64,000 bases of DNA from contig NZ_VJYI01000004.1 in NCBI RefSeq assembly GCF_008065375.1, positions 186,001 through 250,000 on the forward strand, given 5' to 3'. Each line of letters opens with the position of its first letter. The first letter of the stretch is position 1. This stretch comes from Nonomuraea sp. SYSU D8015. GTDB taxonomy: Bacteria; Actinomycetota; Actinomycetes; Streptosporangiales; Streptosporangiaceae. A program made the translations under genes and the position numbers. The notes under the pieces were generated by a model. That model saw nothing but the letters and a program-made list of their open reading frames with translations. It was not told where the DNA came from and made no database searches. This document shows, in pieces, positions 16,182 to 25,079 of the stretch.

Positions 16182-17233
16182 CACTTCCACCTCAACCCGA
16201 GTCCGGCGTGCCCGCCCGCGCGCAGCACCCCATCGGAGATCTCCACCGGGTACGGCTCCGCCAGCAGCCCGAGCGCGGCGAACGAGGCGTCCTCCACGTC
16301 CTCGGCCATGACCGGCAGCGGCAGCGCCAGCGCCAGCTGCCCGGACACGTCGGGCAGCAGGTGCGGGTACACCGGCACGTCGTACGTCCTGGCCAGCTCC
16401 ACGATCCGCAGGAACGGCGTGATGCCGCCGACCCGCACCACGTTCGGCTGCACCACGTCGCACGCCCCGGCCGCCAGCAGGTCGCGGAAGCCGTAGGTCG
16501 TGTAGACGTTCTCGCCCACCGCGACCGGCACGTCGATGGAGCGGCGCAGCTCCACGTGCGCGGCCACGTCGTCGGCGGGCAGCGGCTCCTCGATCCAGTG
16601 CAGGTCGAACTCCCGCAGCGCGGCGAGAGCCCGCCTTGCGCGGTGCAGGTCCCACCGTTGGTTGGCGTCGATCATCAGCAGCCGGTCGGGGCCGATGACC
16701 TCGCGGACCGCGGCCACCCGCGCCACGTCCTCGGCCAGGTCCGGACGGCCCACCTTGATCTTGACGCCCCGGTAGCCGGCCGCCACCCAGCGCCCAGCCT
16801 GCTCGACCAGCTCCTCCAGGGGGTAGTGCAGGTTGACGCCGCTGCCGTACACCGGGACCTCGTCGCGCCGCCGGCCCAGCACGTCGGCCAGGCCGAGGTC
16901 GCCGCAGCGCAGGTCCCACAGCGCCAGGTCGATCCCGGCCAGCGCGATCGTGGTGATCCCGCCGGGCCCGGCCTCCCGCGTGTGCCGCCACAGCCGGTCC
17001 CACACCGTCTCGGGGTGCGCGGGGAGCCCGATCAGCGCCTCCCGCAGGTCGTGGTCCAGCAGCGCCTTCACGGCGTGCGCGCCGATCTGCGGCGTCCACG
17101 AGAACCCGGTGCCGGTGCGCCCGTCCTTGAGCGTGACCTGGGTGACGATCACGTGATTGGCCGGCACGTCAGCGCCCCACGGCCGGGGCAGCGGGGCGGT
17201 GCGCAGTTCGGTACGCAGGTCGGCGACCGTCAT
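16181..17233 (-). CDS. Enolase-superfamily enzyme, mandelate racemase/MLE type
   Basis: A 350-residue sugar-acid dehydratase-like protein. The barrel has GVKIKVGRPDL (KxK pair), the metal ligands in MIDANQRWD, WIEEPL and AVGENVY, then DVVQPNVVRVGGITPF and YPHLLPDVSG, which carries the late His. This is the mandelate-racemase pattern, used by glucarate, galactarate and other acid-sugar dehydratases. With a KdgD-type dehydratase next door (4-nt overlap), a role in making 5-dehydro-4-deoxyglucarate from an aldarate is plausible but not provable by eye. Confidence 0.9.
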   Translation of the reverse strand: MTVADLRTELRTAPLPRPWGADVPANHVIVTQVTLKDGRTGTGFSWTPQIGAHAVKALLDHDLREALIGLPAHPETVWDRLWRHTREAGPGGITTIALAGIDLALWDLRCGDLGLADVLGRRRDEVPVYGSGVNLHYPLEELVEQAGRWVAAGYRGVKIKVGRPDLAEDVARVAAVREVIGPDRLLMIDANQRWDLHRARRALAALREFDLHWIEEPLPADDVAAHVELRRSIDVPVAVGENVYTTYGFRDLLAAGACDVVQPNVVRVGGITPFLRIVELARTYDVPVYPHLLPDVSGQLALALPLPVMAEDVEDASFAALGLLAEPYPVEISDGVLRAGGHAGLGLRWK

Positions 17234-18102
17234 GACGCCGCCAGCTCCAGCCCGGTCTTGATCAACGCCTCCAGCTCCTCCAGGTGCTCGCCGGTCACGT
17301 CCACCAGCGGCGGGCGGACCGCGCCCACGTCCAGGCCGCGCAGCCGTACCCCGGCCTTGACCAGGGAGACCGGGTAGCCGGGCACCTTGCCGCGCAGCCG
17401 GACGAGCGGGGCGTAGAACTCGGTGAGCAGCCGCTCGTCCCCCTTCAAGTACGCCAGTGCGATCTCCGGCGCGAACGCGAACACCGCGCTGGAGTACAGC
17501 TCAACGCCGATGCCCCGGTAAGCGGGCATGGTCAGCTCGGCCGTCGGCAGCCCGTTGAAGAACAGGAAGTCAGGGTACTGCTCCCGCACCGCCAGCACGG
17601 TCCGCTGCATCCGGTCGATGTCGCCCAGCCCGTCCTTGAGCCCGATCACGCCGGGGATCCCGGCCAGCTCCACCACGGTGTCCGGCTCCAGCACCACAGA
17701 GCCGCGCTGGTAGACGATCACGGGCAGCTCGGCGGCGACCGCCTCCACGTACGCACGGAAACCGCGCCCCGGCCCCTGCACCAGGTACGGCGGCATGAGC
17801 AGCAGGCCGTCCGCGCCCGCCTCCCTGGCGGCCCGCGCCTGGTTCAACGCCGCGCCGAGCGACCCGCCCGAGCCCGCGAACAACGGCACCCGCCCGGCCA
17901 CGACCTCGGCCGCCACCCGCACCGCACGCTCGTGCTCGGCCTCCGACAGCGCGGAGAACTCGCCCGTGCCGCAGGCCACGAACACGCCCCCGGGACCGTG
18001 CTCCATGCCCTGCCGGATGTGCTCGGCCAGCACCTGCTCGGCCAGCCCGCCGTCGGCGTCGAAGGGCGTCACGGGGAAGAACAGCACACCGCTGAGATTC
18101 AT
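17230..18102 (-). CDS. kdgD: 5-dehydro-4-deoxyglucarate dehydratase-like (DapA superfamily)
   Basis: A 290-residue aldolase-fold enzyme expected to dehydrate and decarboxylate 5-dehydro-4-deoxyglucarate to 2-oxoglutarate semialdehyde. Features: LFFPVTPFDADGGLAEQVLAEHI, CGTGEFSALSEAEHERAVR (the GTGEF form typical of KdgD rather than GTTGE of DapA), VIVYQRG with the catalytic Tyr, and IGLKDGLGD with the Schiff-base Lys. Start ATG 18102 overlaps the stop of the upstream epimerase gene; the stop overlaps the enolase start. The neighbours fit an oxidative uronate/aldarate pathway. Confidence 0.85.
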   Translation of the reverse strand: MNLSGVLFFPVTPFDADGGLAEQVLAEHIRQGMEHGPGGVFVACGTGEFSALSEAEHERAVRVAAEVVAGRVPLFAGSGGSLGAALNQARAAREAGADGLLLMPPYLVQGPGRGFRAYVEAVAAELPVIVYQRGSVVLEPDTVVELAGIPGVIGLKDGLGDIDRMQRTVLAVREQYPDFLFFNGLPTAELTMPAYRGIGVELYSSAVFAFAPEIALAYLKGDERLLTEFYAPLVRLRGKVPGYPVSLVKAGVRLRGLDVGAVRPPLVDVTGEHLEELEALIKTGLELAAS

Positions 18103-18989
18103 CAGGATTCCTTGAGTTCGGTACGCCAGCTCCGCTTGGCTTGCCAGCCGAGCAGGCGCTCTGCCTTGGTGGTCGAGAAGGCGGGGGAGGTGCCCGTGAG
18201 CCCGGCCGCGAACGGCTCGGTGCCGGGCACGATCTGGGGGAGCAACTCGGCCAGCGGCTTCCTGGCCAGCGCGTCCGGCGCGCCGACGAAGAACACCTCG
18301 CCGTTCGGCAGTTCGGGCATCGCCTCGATCAGCACGGCGACCATGTCGGCGGCGTCCCGGGAGTCCACGTAGTTGAACAGCGACACCCCGCCCAGCTCGG
18401 GCCGGTCCAGCCGCTCGGTGACGGTGTGCCCGGACTGCGTGGGGGCGCCGGCCCACTCCTCCGGCGGGATGACGAAACACGGCCTGATCGCCGCCAGCTT
18501 CGTCGTGCCGGCCTCGGCGAACGCCTTCATCGTCTGCTCGGCCGCCACCTTGGACAGGTTGTACGCGTTCCACGGCCGGACCGGGTGGTCCTCGTCGATC
18601 GGCAGGTACTTCGGCGCCCAGCCGCCGGGCGCGCCGTAGCCCATCACCGTGGGACTGCTGGCGACCACCACGCTCTCCACGCCCAGGGCCACCGACGCCT
18701 CGCAGACGTTGAACGCCAGCTGCGTGTTGACCTTGAAGATCACCGACTCGGGCCGGCTGAACGGCGTGGCGATGGCGGCCAGGTGGATGACCGACTCGGG
18801 CCGGAACCTGGCGATGACCTCGAACGCCTCTCCCGTGTCCGTGAGGTCGGCCGGTAAGGTGGCGGCGGCCTCCGCCGGCGTGCCGGGCGCATTGTCCACG
18901 CCGATGACCTCGTGCCCGGCCGCCGCCAGCGTGGTGACCACGCTGCGGCCGAGGCGTCCTGCGCTTCCGGTGACGAGGACTCTGCTCAC
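18102..18989 (-). CDS. NAD-dependent epimerase/dehydratase, possible uronate dehydrogenase
   Basis: A 295-residue extended SDR. It has VLVTGSAGRLGRSVV for NAD, D in GVDNAPG, VVASSPTVMGYG and the active-site Tyr/Lys in YNLSKVAAEQ. Uronate dehydrogenases belong to this family, and the following kdgD-like and enolase genes would continue such a pathway, so that role is proposed by context only. GTG at 18989 is chosen because GAAGGAG lies about 9 nt upstream. First gene of the minus unit; LacI-type operators lie directly in front. Confidence 0.82.
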   Translation of the reverse strand: MSRVLVTGSAGRLGRSVVTTLAAAGHEVIGVDNAPGTPAEAAATLPADLTDTGEAFEVIARFRPESVIHLAAIATPFSRPESVIFKVNTQLAFNVCEASVALGVESVVVASSPTVMGYGAPGGWAPKYLPIDEDHPVRPWNAYNLSKVAAEQTMKAFAEAGTTKLAAIRPCFVIPPEEWAGAPTQSGHTVTERLDRPELGGVSLFNYVDSRDAADMVAVLIEAMPELPNGEVFFVGAPDALARKPLAELLPQIVPGTEPFAAGLTGTSPAFSTTKAERLLGWQAKRSWRTELKES

Positions 18990-19010
18990 CGTGAGGGGCT
19001 CCTTCAAGAC

Positions 19011-19024
19011 TGCAAACAGTTGCA
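19011..19024. promoter_or_regulatory. LacI-type operator before the epimerase unit
   Basis: TGCAAACAGTTGCA is an inverted repeat (TGCAA...TTGCA) 22 bp upstream of the GTG start at 18989 of the divergent catabolic unit. It resembles the GCAA/TTGC half-sites found near lacI at 19154 and at 20145. Confidence 0.6.
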
Positions 19025-19123
19025 CTAAACCTTTGTGTCACCGGGGGCAGGGCGTCAAGAGGTGATTTCATTCCCCTAGCGCCACCTGGGCATTCCCGGT
19101 CGGTCTCGGTATGGAGTAGACCG

Positions 19124-19173
19124 GCAAGCGCTTTCACTGTAGCCGGGGGTGCTGCAAGCGGTTGCGTTAGGGT
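19124..19173 (+). promoter_or_regulatory. Two LacI-type operators and lacI promoter
   Basis: GCAAGCGCTTTC (19124-19135) and GCAAGCGGTTGC (19154-19165) are CG-centred near-palindromes of the LacI/PurR kind. The second lies between the expected -35 position and the -10 box TAGGGT (19168-19173), which is 8 nt before the GTG start, so the regulator probably represses itself from a leaderless promoter. Confidence 0.7.
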
Positions 19174-19181
19174 GTGCGATT

Positions 19182-20135
19182 GTGACAGTGACGATTCGTG
19201 ATGTGGCCCGGGCGTCCGGCGTGCACGTCTCCACCGTGTCGCGGACGTTCTCCGCGCCCCACATGGTGAACGCCGCCACCCGCAGCAGGGTGCTGACGGT
19301 GGCCGAGGAGCTGGGATACCGCCCGAACCGGGCGGCCAGGGCGCTCACGACCGGGCGCACCCACAACCTCGGCCTGATCGTGGCCGACATCGCCAACCCG
19401 TTCTTCCCCCCGCTGATCAAGGCCGCGCACGCGGCCGCGCGGCAGCGGGACTACCACCTGTTCGTGGCCGACACCGACGAGGAGCCGGCCGCCGAGGAGG
19501 AGCTGATCCAGGCCTTCTCCAAGCAGGTGGACGGCGTGGTGCTGTGCAGCCCGCGCTCGTCCAACAAGGCGCTGGAACGGCTGGCGGAGCGGGTGCCGTT
19601 CGTGGTGATCAACCGGCGGCTGCGCGGCGCCGCCACGGTGCTGATGGACGTCGGGCACGGCGCCAGGCTGGCGGTCGAGCACCTGGCCGGGCTCGGGCAC
19701 CGCCGCGTGGCGCTGGTGTCGGGGCCGGCCGGCTCGTGGACCAGCGCGGAGATCCGGGCGGCCGCCGAGCAGGTGGCCGGCGTCGAACTGGTGGTCATCG
19801 GCCCCAACGCGCCGACCGAGCGGGGCGGGTTCGGCGCCGCCGCGCGCGTGCGCGACTCGGGGGCGACCGGAGTGCTCGCCTACAACGATCTGGTCGCGAT
19901 CGGGCTCATCGAGGGCCTGGCCGAACTCGGGCTGAGCGTGCCGGAGGACGTCAGCGTCGTCGGGATCGACGACATCGTTCCAGGTCGGTTGAGCCGCCCC
20001 AAGCTCACGACGGTCGCCATGCCCACGGCGGCCGCCGGGCGGCTGGCGGTGGACCTGCTCATCCAGGAGGTGACGGCCACCACCTCCCTGGAGACGCGCC
20101 TGGTCATCAGGGACTCCACCTCAGCGCCACGATAG
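19182..20135 (+). CDS. LacI-family transcriptional regulator
   Basis: A 317-residue repressor. Residues 3-50 form the LacI helix-turn-helix and hinge (TIRDVARASGVHVSTVSRTFSAPHMVNAATRSRV), followed by LGYRPNRAARALTTGRT. The rest is a periplasmic-binding-protein-like effector domain (LGLIVADIANPFFPPLIKAAHAAA; VVGIDDIVPGRLSRPKLTTVAMP). GTG 19182 is chosen because it begins the canonical VTIRDVA start and follows a TAGGGT -10 box by 8 nt. It stands between two catabolic units that both carry CG-centred operators, so it most likely controls the whole 14.3-26.3 kb island in response to a sugar or sugar acid. Confidence 0.94.
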   Translation: MTVTIRDVARASGVHVSTVSRTFSAPHMVNAATRSRVLTVAEELGYRPNRAARALTTGRTHNLGLIVADIANPFFPPLIKAAHAAARQRDYHLFVADTDEEPAAEEELIQAFSKQVDGVVLCSPRSSNKALERLAERVPFVVINRRLRGAATVLMDVGHGARLAVEHLAGLGHRRVALVSGPAGSWTSAEIRAAAEQVAGVELVVIGPNAPTERGGFGAAARVRDSGATGVLAYNDLVAIGLIEGLAELGLSVPEDVSVVGIDDIVPGRLSRPKLTTVAMPTAAAGRLAVDLLIQEVTATTSLETRLVIRDSTSAPR

Positions 20136-20144
20136 CCCTGCTTC

Positions 20145-20158
20145 TGCAACCGGTTGTA
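20145..20158. promoter_or_regulatory. LacI-type operator after lacI
   Basis: TGCAACCGGTTGTA is a near-perfect 14-bp palindrome centred on CG, about 120 bp upstream of the transporter promoter. With the site at 20291 it could allow repression by looping. Confidence 0.65.
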
Positions 20159-20263
20159 CTATCCGTTGAGCAAATTCGTCTGACTTCTCCAACGGTCGAG
20201 CTTGTCACCTGGGGAAACGCGCTGACGATATATCGGTAACGGCTATGTAACGCCTGCAAAGGG

Positions 20264-20302
20264 TTGACGTAACTTTCCTGACGGCTATAGGAAAGCGCTA
20301 TC
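20264..20302 (+). promoter_or_regulatory. Transporter operon promoter with overlapping operator
   Basis: TTGACG (20264-20269) and TATAGG (20286-20291) are 16 bp apart. The LacI-type operator GAAAGCGCTATC (20291-20302) covers the transcription start, the classic position for repression. About 30 nt of leader precede the first permease gene. Confidence 0.75.
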
Positions 20303-20331
20303 CATTCACATTTCGCCGGAAGGTCCGTGTG

Positions 20332-21294
20332 ATGACAGACGTTTCGGTGGCGGTGAAGCCCCGGGCGGCGACGATCAAGCCCAAGGGCGGCGGTCACCGC
20401 TCCACACAACGCTCCCGCCGGGAGGCGCGGGCCGCCTACCTCTTCCTGGCGCCCTGGTTCATCGGCCTGCTCGTCATCACGGTCGGCCCGATCTTCGCCT
20501 CGCTCTACCTGTCCTTCACCGACTACAGCCTCCTGGAGGAGGCCAAGTGGGTCGGGTTCGACAACTACGTCACGATGTTCACCGAGGACCCGAGGTTCAT
20601 CTCCTCGCTGAAGGTGACCACGATCTACGTGGTCGTCTCGGTCCCGATGCAGCTGGCCTTCGCGCTCGCGCTGGCGCTGGTGCTCGACCGGGGGCTACGT
20701 GGACTGTCGTTCTACCGCTCGATCTTCTATCTGCCCTCGCTGCTGGGCGGCAGCGTCGCGATCGCGATCCTTTGGCGGAAGGTCTTCGGCGCGGACGGCC
20801 TGGTCAACGCGGTGCTCGCGATCTTCGGAATCCAGGGCCCCGGCTGGGTGGGCGACCCGGACACCGCGCTCGGGACGCTGATCCTCCTGCACGTGTGGAC
20901 GTTCGGCGCCCCTATGATCATCTTCCTGGCCGGGTTGCGGCAGATCCCGAGCAGCTACTACGAGGCGGCCGCGGTGGACGGCGCGGGGCCGCTGCGCCAG
21001 TTCAAGTCGATCACGCTGCCGCTGCTGACCCCGATCATCTTCTTCAACCTGGTGCTCGAGATCATCAAGTCGTTCCAGTCGTTCACGCAGGCGTTCATCG
21101 TCAGCAACGGCAAGGGCGGTCCGGCGGACTCGACCCTGTTCTACACGCTCTACCTCTACCTCGAGGGCTTCAAGAACTACGACATGGGCTACGCCGCGGC
21201 GATGGCGTGGGTCCTGCTCGTCATCATCGCCGCCCTGACCGGAGTGAACTTCCTCGCGTCTAAGTATTGGGTCTTCTATGGCGACACCAAGTAG
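20332..21294 (+). CDS. Sugar ABC transporter permease (MalF type)
   Basis: A 320-residue inner-membrane permease with six predicted helices. It begins with a basic cytoplasmic tail, then AAYLFLAPWFIGLLVITVGPIFASLYLSF, and carries the ATPase-coupling EAA loop EAAAVDGAGPLRQFKSITLPLLTPI. ATG 20332 is preferred because GGAAGG lies 8 nt upstream; the GTG three bases earlier is also possible. It overlaps the second permease by 17 nt. As usual for CUT1 importers in actinomycetes, no ATPase gene is linked; a shared MsiK-like ATPase probably serves it. Confidence 0.94.
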   Translation: MTDVSVAVKPRAATIKPKGGGHRSTQRSRREARAAYLFLAPWFIGLLVITVGPIFASLYLSFTDYSLLEEAKWVGFDNYVTMFTEDPRFISSLKVTTIYVVVSVPMQLAFALALALVLDRGLRGLSFYRSIFYLPSLLGGSVAIAILWRKVFGADGLVNAVLAIFGIQGPGWVGDPDTALGTLILLHVWTFGAPMIIFLAGLRQIPSSYYEAAAVDGAGPLRQFKSITLPLLTPIIFFNLVLEIIKSFQSFTQAFIVSNGKGGPADSTLFYTLYLYLEGFKNYDMGYAAAMAWVLLVIIAALTGVNFLASKYWVFYGDTK

Positions 21295-22144
21295 GCCGGT
21301 CCCGGTGCTGTTCCGCCCGTTCAGGGGCGGGCCGGTGGTCAAGCACATCCTGCTGATCGGCTTCGGCCTGGTCATGCTCTATCCGCTGCTCTGGATGGTC
21401 TCCAGCTCCCTGAAGCCGGAGGAACTGATCTTCCGGGAGCCCGGACTGTGGCCGAGCCAGGTCACGCTGAACAACTACTCCGAGGGCTGGTACGCGCTGA
21501 AGCACCCCTTCGGCTACTACCTGTGGAACTCCGCGGTGGTCACGGCCCTGTCGGTGGTGGCGAACCTGGTGGCCTGCTCGCTGGCCGCCTACGCCTTCGC
21601 CCGGCTGAACTTCCCCATGAAGAAGTTCTGGTTCGCGATCATGCTGGGCACGATCATGCTGCCGCACCACGTGGTGATCGTCCCTCAATACATCATGTTC
21701 TCCGAACTCGACCTGATCAACACGATCTGGCCGCTGGTCATGCCGAAGATCCTGGCCACGGACGCGTTCTTCGTCTTCCTGATGGTGCAGTTCATTCGTA
21801 CACTGCCGAGAGAGCTCGACGAAGCCGCCGAGATCGACGGAGCGGGCTATTGGCGCATCTTCATCAGGGTCGTCATGCCGCTCTGCATGCCGGCGCTGGC
21901 GACGACCGCGATCTTCACGTTCATCTGGACGTGGAACGACTTCCTCAGCCAGCTCCTTTACCTCAACAACCCGGACAACTTCACCGTCCCGGTCGCGCTG
22001 CGCACGTTCCTCGACGCCAGCAGCGATTCGTCGTGGGGACCCATGTTCGCCATGTCGATCGTCGCGCTGGGGCCGATCTTCGGGTTCTTCCTGGTCGGCC
22101 AGAAGTATCTGATCCGTGGTGTGGCCACCACGGGCCTGAAGTAG
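21278..22144 (+). CDS. Sugar ABC transporter permease (MalG type)
   Basis: A 288-residue partner permease with six helices. Key parts are HILLIGFGLVMLYPLLWMVSSSLK at the N-terminus, and the coupling loop DEAAEIDGAGYWRIFIRVVMPLCMPALAT. The C-terminus FLVGQKYLIRGVATTGLK is the standard CUT1 end. It overlaps the first permease by 17 nt and is followed after about 43 bp by the binding-protein gene, giving the order permease-permease-binding protein. Confidence 0.94.
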   Translation: MATPSRPVPVLFRPFRGGPVVKHILLIGFGLVMLYPLLWMVSSSLKPEELIFREPGLWPSQVTLNNYSEGWYALKHPFGYYLWNSAVVTALSVVANLVACSLAAYAFARLNFPMKKFWFAIMLGTIMLPHHVVIVPQYIMFSELDLINTIWPLVMPKILATDAFFVFLMVQFIRTLPRELDEAAEIDGAGYWRIFIRVVMPLCMPALATTAIFTFIWTWNDFLSQLLYLNNPDNFTVPVALRTFLDASSDSSWGPMFAMSIVALGPIFGFFLVGQKYLIRGVATTGLK

Positions 22145-22187
22145 TTCCTCCACCCCCCAACAAGAAAACCCTCTAGGAGGTAGAGCC

Positions 22188-23477
22188 GTGAGCTCTGGCA
22201 AGAAGATGTGGTCGGCAGCGCTGCTGGCCACCGCTGTGCTGGCGGTCACCGCGGCCTGTGGCAGCGGCAGCGGCGGCGGCGGACAAAGCGCCGACGGCAA
22301 GATCAAGCTGCGCTTCTCCTACTGGGGCAGCGACGCGCGACAGAAGATGACCGAAGAGGCGATCAAGAAGTTCGAGGCCAAGAACCCGACCATCGACGTC
22401 GAGGGCGAGTTCTCCGACTGGGCCAGCTACTACGAGACGCTGGCCACGAAGGTCGCCGCCAACGACGCGCCCGACGTCATCACCATAGAGATCCGCGGCC
22501 TGCGCGAATACGCCGACCGCGGCACGCTGGCCGACCTGGCCAGCAAGGTCAACACCGCCGACATCGACTCCAAGGTGCTGGGCACCGGCGCCATCGACGG
22601 CAAGCAGTTCGCGATCCCCACCGGCGTCAACGCCTTCTCCCTGATGGTCAACCCCGGCCTGGTCGAGAGCAGCAAGGCGAAGCTGCCCGACGACACCAAG
22701 TGGACCTGGGACGACTACGTCAAACTGTCCTCCCAGATCACCGAGGGGAGCGGCGGCAAGGTCACCGGAACGCAGCTGAGCTGGAACCCCGCGTACCTCC
22801 AGATCTACGCCGCGCAGAAGGGCGAGCCCTTCTACAACGGCAACAAGCTCGGCATGTCCCCCCAGACCATCAAGGACTGGTGGGCCGTCATGCAGAACCT
22901 GATCAAGACCAAGGGCGCCCCCGACGCCGCCAAGAGCTCTGAGATCGGCGCGACCAGCATCGACCAGTCGCTGCTCGGCACCAACACCGGCGCGATGGGC
23001 ATGTGGTGGAGCAACCAGCTCGGCGCGGCCTCGAAGGCGTCGGGTCAGGAGCTGGACCTGCTGCGCATGCCGAAGGTCGAGGGCGCCACGACCGGCGGCA
23101 TGTTCCTGCAGCCGGCGATGTTCTACTCCGCCTCCTCCAAGACGGAGCACGCGGCCGAGGCGGCGAAGTTCATCGACTTCATGATCAACGACCCGGAGGC
23201 GGGCGCGATCATCCTGAGCGACCGCGGCCTGCCCGCCAGCTCCAAGGTGCTGGCGGCGGTCAAGGACAAGCTGCCGGACGCCGACAAGAAGACGCTGGAG
23301 TTCATCGACAAGGTCAAGAGCGAGCTGGCCGACCCGCCCCCCGCTCCGCCGAAGGGCTCCAGCGCCATGGAGGACATCCTCACGCGTTACTCCGAGGAGG
23401 TCATGTTCGGCCGCATGACCCCCGACGACGCGGTCCAGAAGTTCATCACCGAGGCCAACGCCTCGATCGCAGGCTAG
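22188..23477 (+). CDS. Sugar ABC transporter substrate-binding lipoprotein
   Basis: A 429-residue CUT1 binding protein. The signal peptide ends in a lipobox (AVTAACGSGSG; Cys about residue 24), so it is anchored to the outside of the membrane. The mature part starts KIKLRFSYWGSDARQKMTEEAIKKFEAKNP, as in family 1 solute-binding proteins. A strong AGGAGG-type ribosome site lies 7 nt before the GTG start. An 11-bp hairpin after the stop probably stabilises this message relative to downstream genes. Ligand is unknown; context suggests an oligosaccharide containing a sugar acid. Confidence 0.93.
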   Translation: MSSGKKMWSAALLATAVLAVTAACGSGSGGGGQSADGKIKLRFSYWGSDARQKMTEEAIKKFEAKNPTIDVEGEFSDWASYYETLATKVAANDAPDVITIEIRGLREYADRGTLADLASKVNTADIDSKVLGTGAIDGKQFAIPTGVNAFSLMVNPGLVESSKAKLPDDTKWTWDDYVKLSSQITEGSGGKVTGTQLSWNPAYLQIYAAQKGEPFYNGNKLGMSPQTIKDWWAVMQNLIKTKGAPDAAKSSEIGATSIDQSLLGTNTGAMGMWWSNQLGAASKASGQELDLLRMPKVEGATTGGMFLQPAMFYSASSKTEHAAEAAKFIDFMINDPEAGAIILSDRGLPASSKVLAAVKDKLPDADKKTLEFIDKVKSELADPPPAPPKGSSAMEDILTRYSEEVMFGRMTPDDAVQKFITEANASIAG

Positions 23478-23518
23478 CGATCGGGCCGACGATCCGCAGC
23501 GATGCAGTGGCACAGGAC

Positions 23519-23547
23519 GCGCCCGGCGTTCACGCGACGCCGGGCGC
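23519..23547 (+). terminator. Intercistronic hairpin after the binding-protein gene
   Basis: GCGCCCGGCGT (23519-23529) and ACGCCGGGCGC (23537-23547) form a perfect 11-bp stem with a 7-nt loop. It lies between the binding-protein gene and the Gfo/Idh gene and may act as a partial terminator or 3' stabiliser, a common device for raising binding-protein expression. Confidence 0.7.
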
Positions 23548-23647
23548 CCTCCCCGGTCAGGCCGCACACGCCTGATCGGCCGGTGTCCGGACGGACGTGT
23601 CACGCGGGCTGCGGACCGCGCCGATCAGAGACGCCAGAAGGAGAGTC

Positions 23648-25006
23648 ATGAAGTACGCGATCGTCGGGCTCGGGCACCGCGCGCAGATGTACGTCGACGC
23701 GCTGCTCGGGGAGTGGCGCGACGCCGGCACCATCGTCGCCCTGTGCGACACCAACCGCACCCGCATGGACTACTACGTCGAGCGGATCGGCCAGGAGGTG
23801 CCGTGCTTCGCGCCCGCGGAGTTCGACAAGGTGCTCGAGCTCGCCGACGCGGTCATCGTCACGACCGTCGACGCCACGCACGCCCGTTACGTGTGCGCGG
23901 CCCTCGACGCCGGTCGCGACGTCATCGTGGAGAAGCCGCTCACGGTCGACGCCGAGAGCTGCGCGGCCATCGCCGAGTCGGCCGAGCGCAGCACCGGCAA
24001 GCTGATCGTGACCTTCAACTACCGGTACTCGCCGCGTAATTCGGCCGTGCGCCGGCTGCTGATGGAGGGCGCCATCGGCGAAGTGACCTCCGTGCACTTC
24101 GAGTGGACGCTCGACACCATCCACGGCGCCGACTACTTCCGCCGCTGGCACCGCGACCGGGCCAACTCCGGCGGGCTGCTCGTCCACAAGTCCACCCACC
24201 ACTTCGACCTGGTCAACTGGTGGCTCGGATCCGCTCCCGAGCTCGTCTTCGCCCAGACCGACCTGCGCTTCTACGGCGCCGAGAACGCCAGGAAGCGCGG
24301 CCTGGAGGAGCGCCCCGAGCGAGGGCAGGGCGCTCCCGGGCTCGGTACGGACCCCTTCATCCTGGACATCTCCGCCGACCCCCGGCTCAAGCGGCTCTAC
24401 CTGGACGCCGAGCACGAGGACGGCTACATCCGGGACCAGGACGTCTTCGGCGAGGGCGTGAACATCGACGACAACATGTCCGTGCTCGTCCGTTACGCCA
24501 ACCGCGCGATCCTGACCTACTCCCTGCACGCCCACGCTCCCTGGGAGGGCTACCGGGTGGCCTTCAACGGCACGGCCGGGCGGCTGGAGCTGGACGTGGT
24601 CGAGCGGGAGTGGACGCCGCCGCACGCCGCCATCGACCCGAGCGCGGCCTCCAAGGAGCACGCGGCCGGGTCGTCGGAGCGGCGAACGGTCAGGCCCGAG
24701 AGCGGTAGCTCGCGTGACCAGCGAGGGCCGAGTGAGCGCGACCATCAGACACAGGAGCGGCTCACGCTGCGCAGGCACTGGAGCAAGCCGGAAGAGGTGC
24801 CCATCGAGACAGGGGCCGGCGGGCACGGCGGCGGTGACCGCCTGCTGCTCAACGACGTCTTCCGGGGCCCGGACGACGACCCGCTGGCGCGCCAGGCCGG
24901 CTACCGCGACGGCATCCGCAGCGTCCTGACGGGCGTCGCGGCCAACCTGTCGGCGGCGAGCGGCGCCCCCGTGCACCTGACGGACGACGGGACCCGTGTC
25001 GCCTGA
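23648..25006 (+). CDS. Gfo/Idh/MocA family oxidoreductase
   Basis: A 452-residue NAD(P)-dependent sugar dehydrogenase-like protein. It has KYAIVGLGHRAQMYVDALL for the dinucleotide fold, DVIVEKPLTVDAESC (EKP), NYRYSPRN and HKSTHHFDLVNWWLG, which contains the catalytic-region His. ATG 23648 follows AAGGAGA. Residues 345-385 are a polar stretch (SASKEHAAGSSERR...) that looks inserted between the two halves of the beta-sheet domain. It lies in the same direction as the transporter, about 170 bp downstream. Confidence 0.92.
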   Translation: MKYAIVGLGHRAQMYVDALLGEWRDAGTIVALCDTNRTRMDYYVERIGQEVPCFAPAEFDKVLELADAVIVTTVDATHARYVCAALDAGRDVIVEKPLTVDAESCAAIAESAERSTGKLIVTFNYRYSPRNSAVRRLLMEGAIGEVTSVHFEWTLDTIHGADYFRRWHRDRANSGGLLVHKSTHHFDLVNWWLGSAPELVFAQTDLRFYGAENARKRGLEERPERGQGAPGLGTDPFILDISADPRLKRLYLDAEHEDGYIRDQDVFGEGVNIDDNMSVLVRYANRAILTYSLHAHAPWEGYRVAFNGTAGRLELDVVEREWTPPHAAIDPSAASKEHAAGSSERRTVRPESGSSRDQRGPSERDHQTQERLTLRRHWSKPEEVPIETGAGGHGGGDRLLLNDVFRGPDDDPLARQAGYRDGIRSVLTGVAANLSAASGAPVHLTDDGTRVA

Positions 25007-25079
25007 CCCGCCCGGAGCGGCCACCCCCGACCCGCCGACTGCCCCGTCCGCGCTCGTTCGCACCGGCCCGTCCCCGTCT

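Noticed and set aside
14274..17099. A 941-residue protein covering both the Gfo/Idh-DUF6807 gene and most of the enolase gene
   Set aside because: The first 306 residues are a wrong-frame reading of the enolase gene (Arg/Gly/Ala-rich, no family features); the dehydrogenase has its own ATG overlapping the enolase stop.
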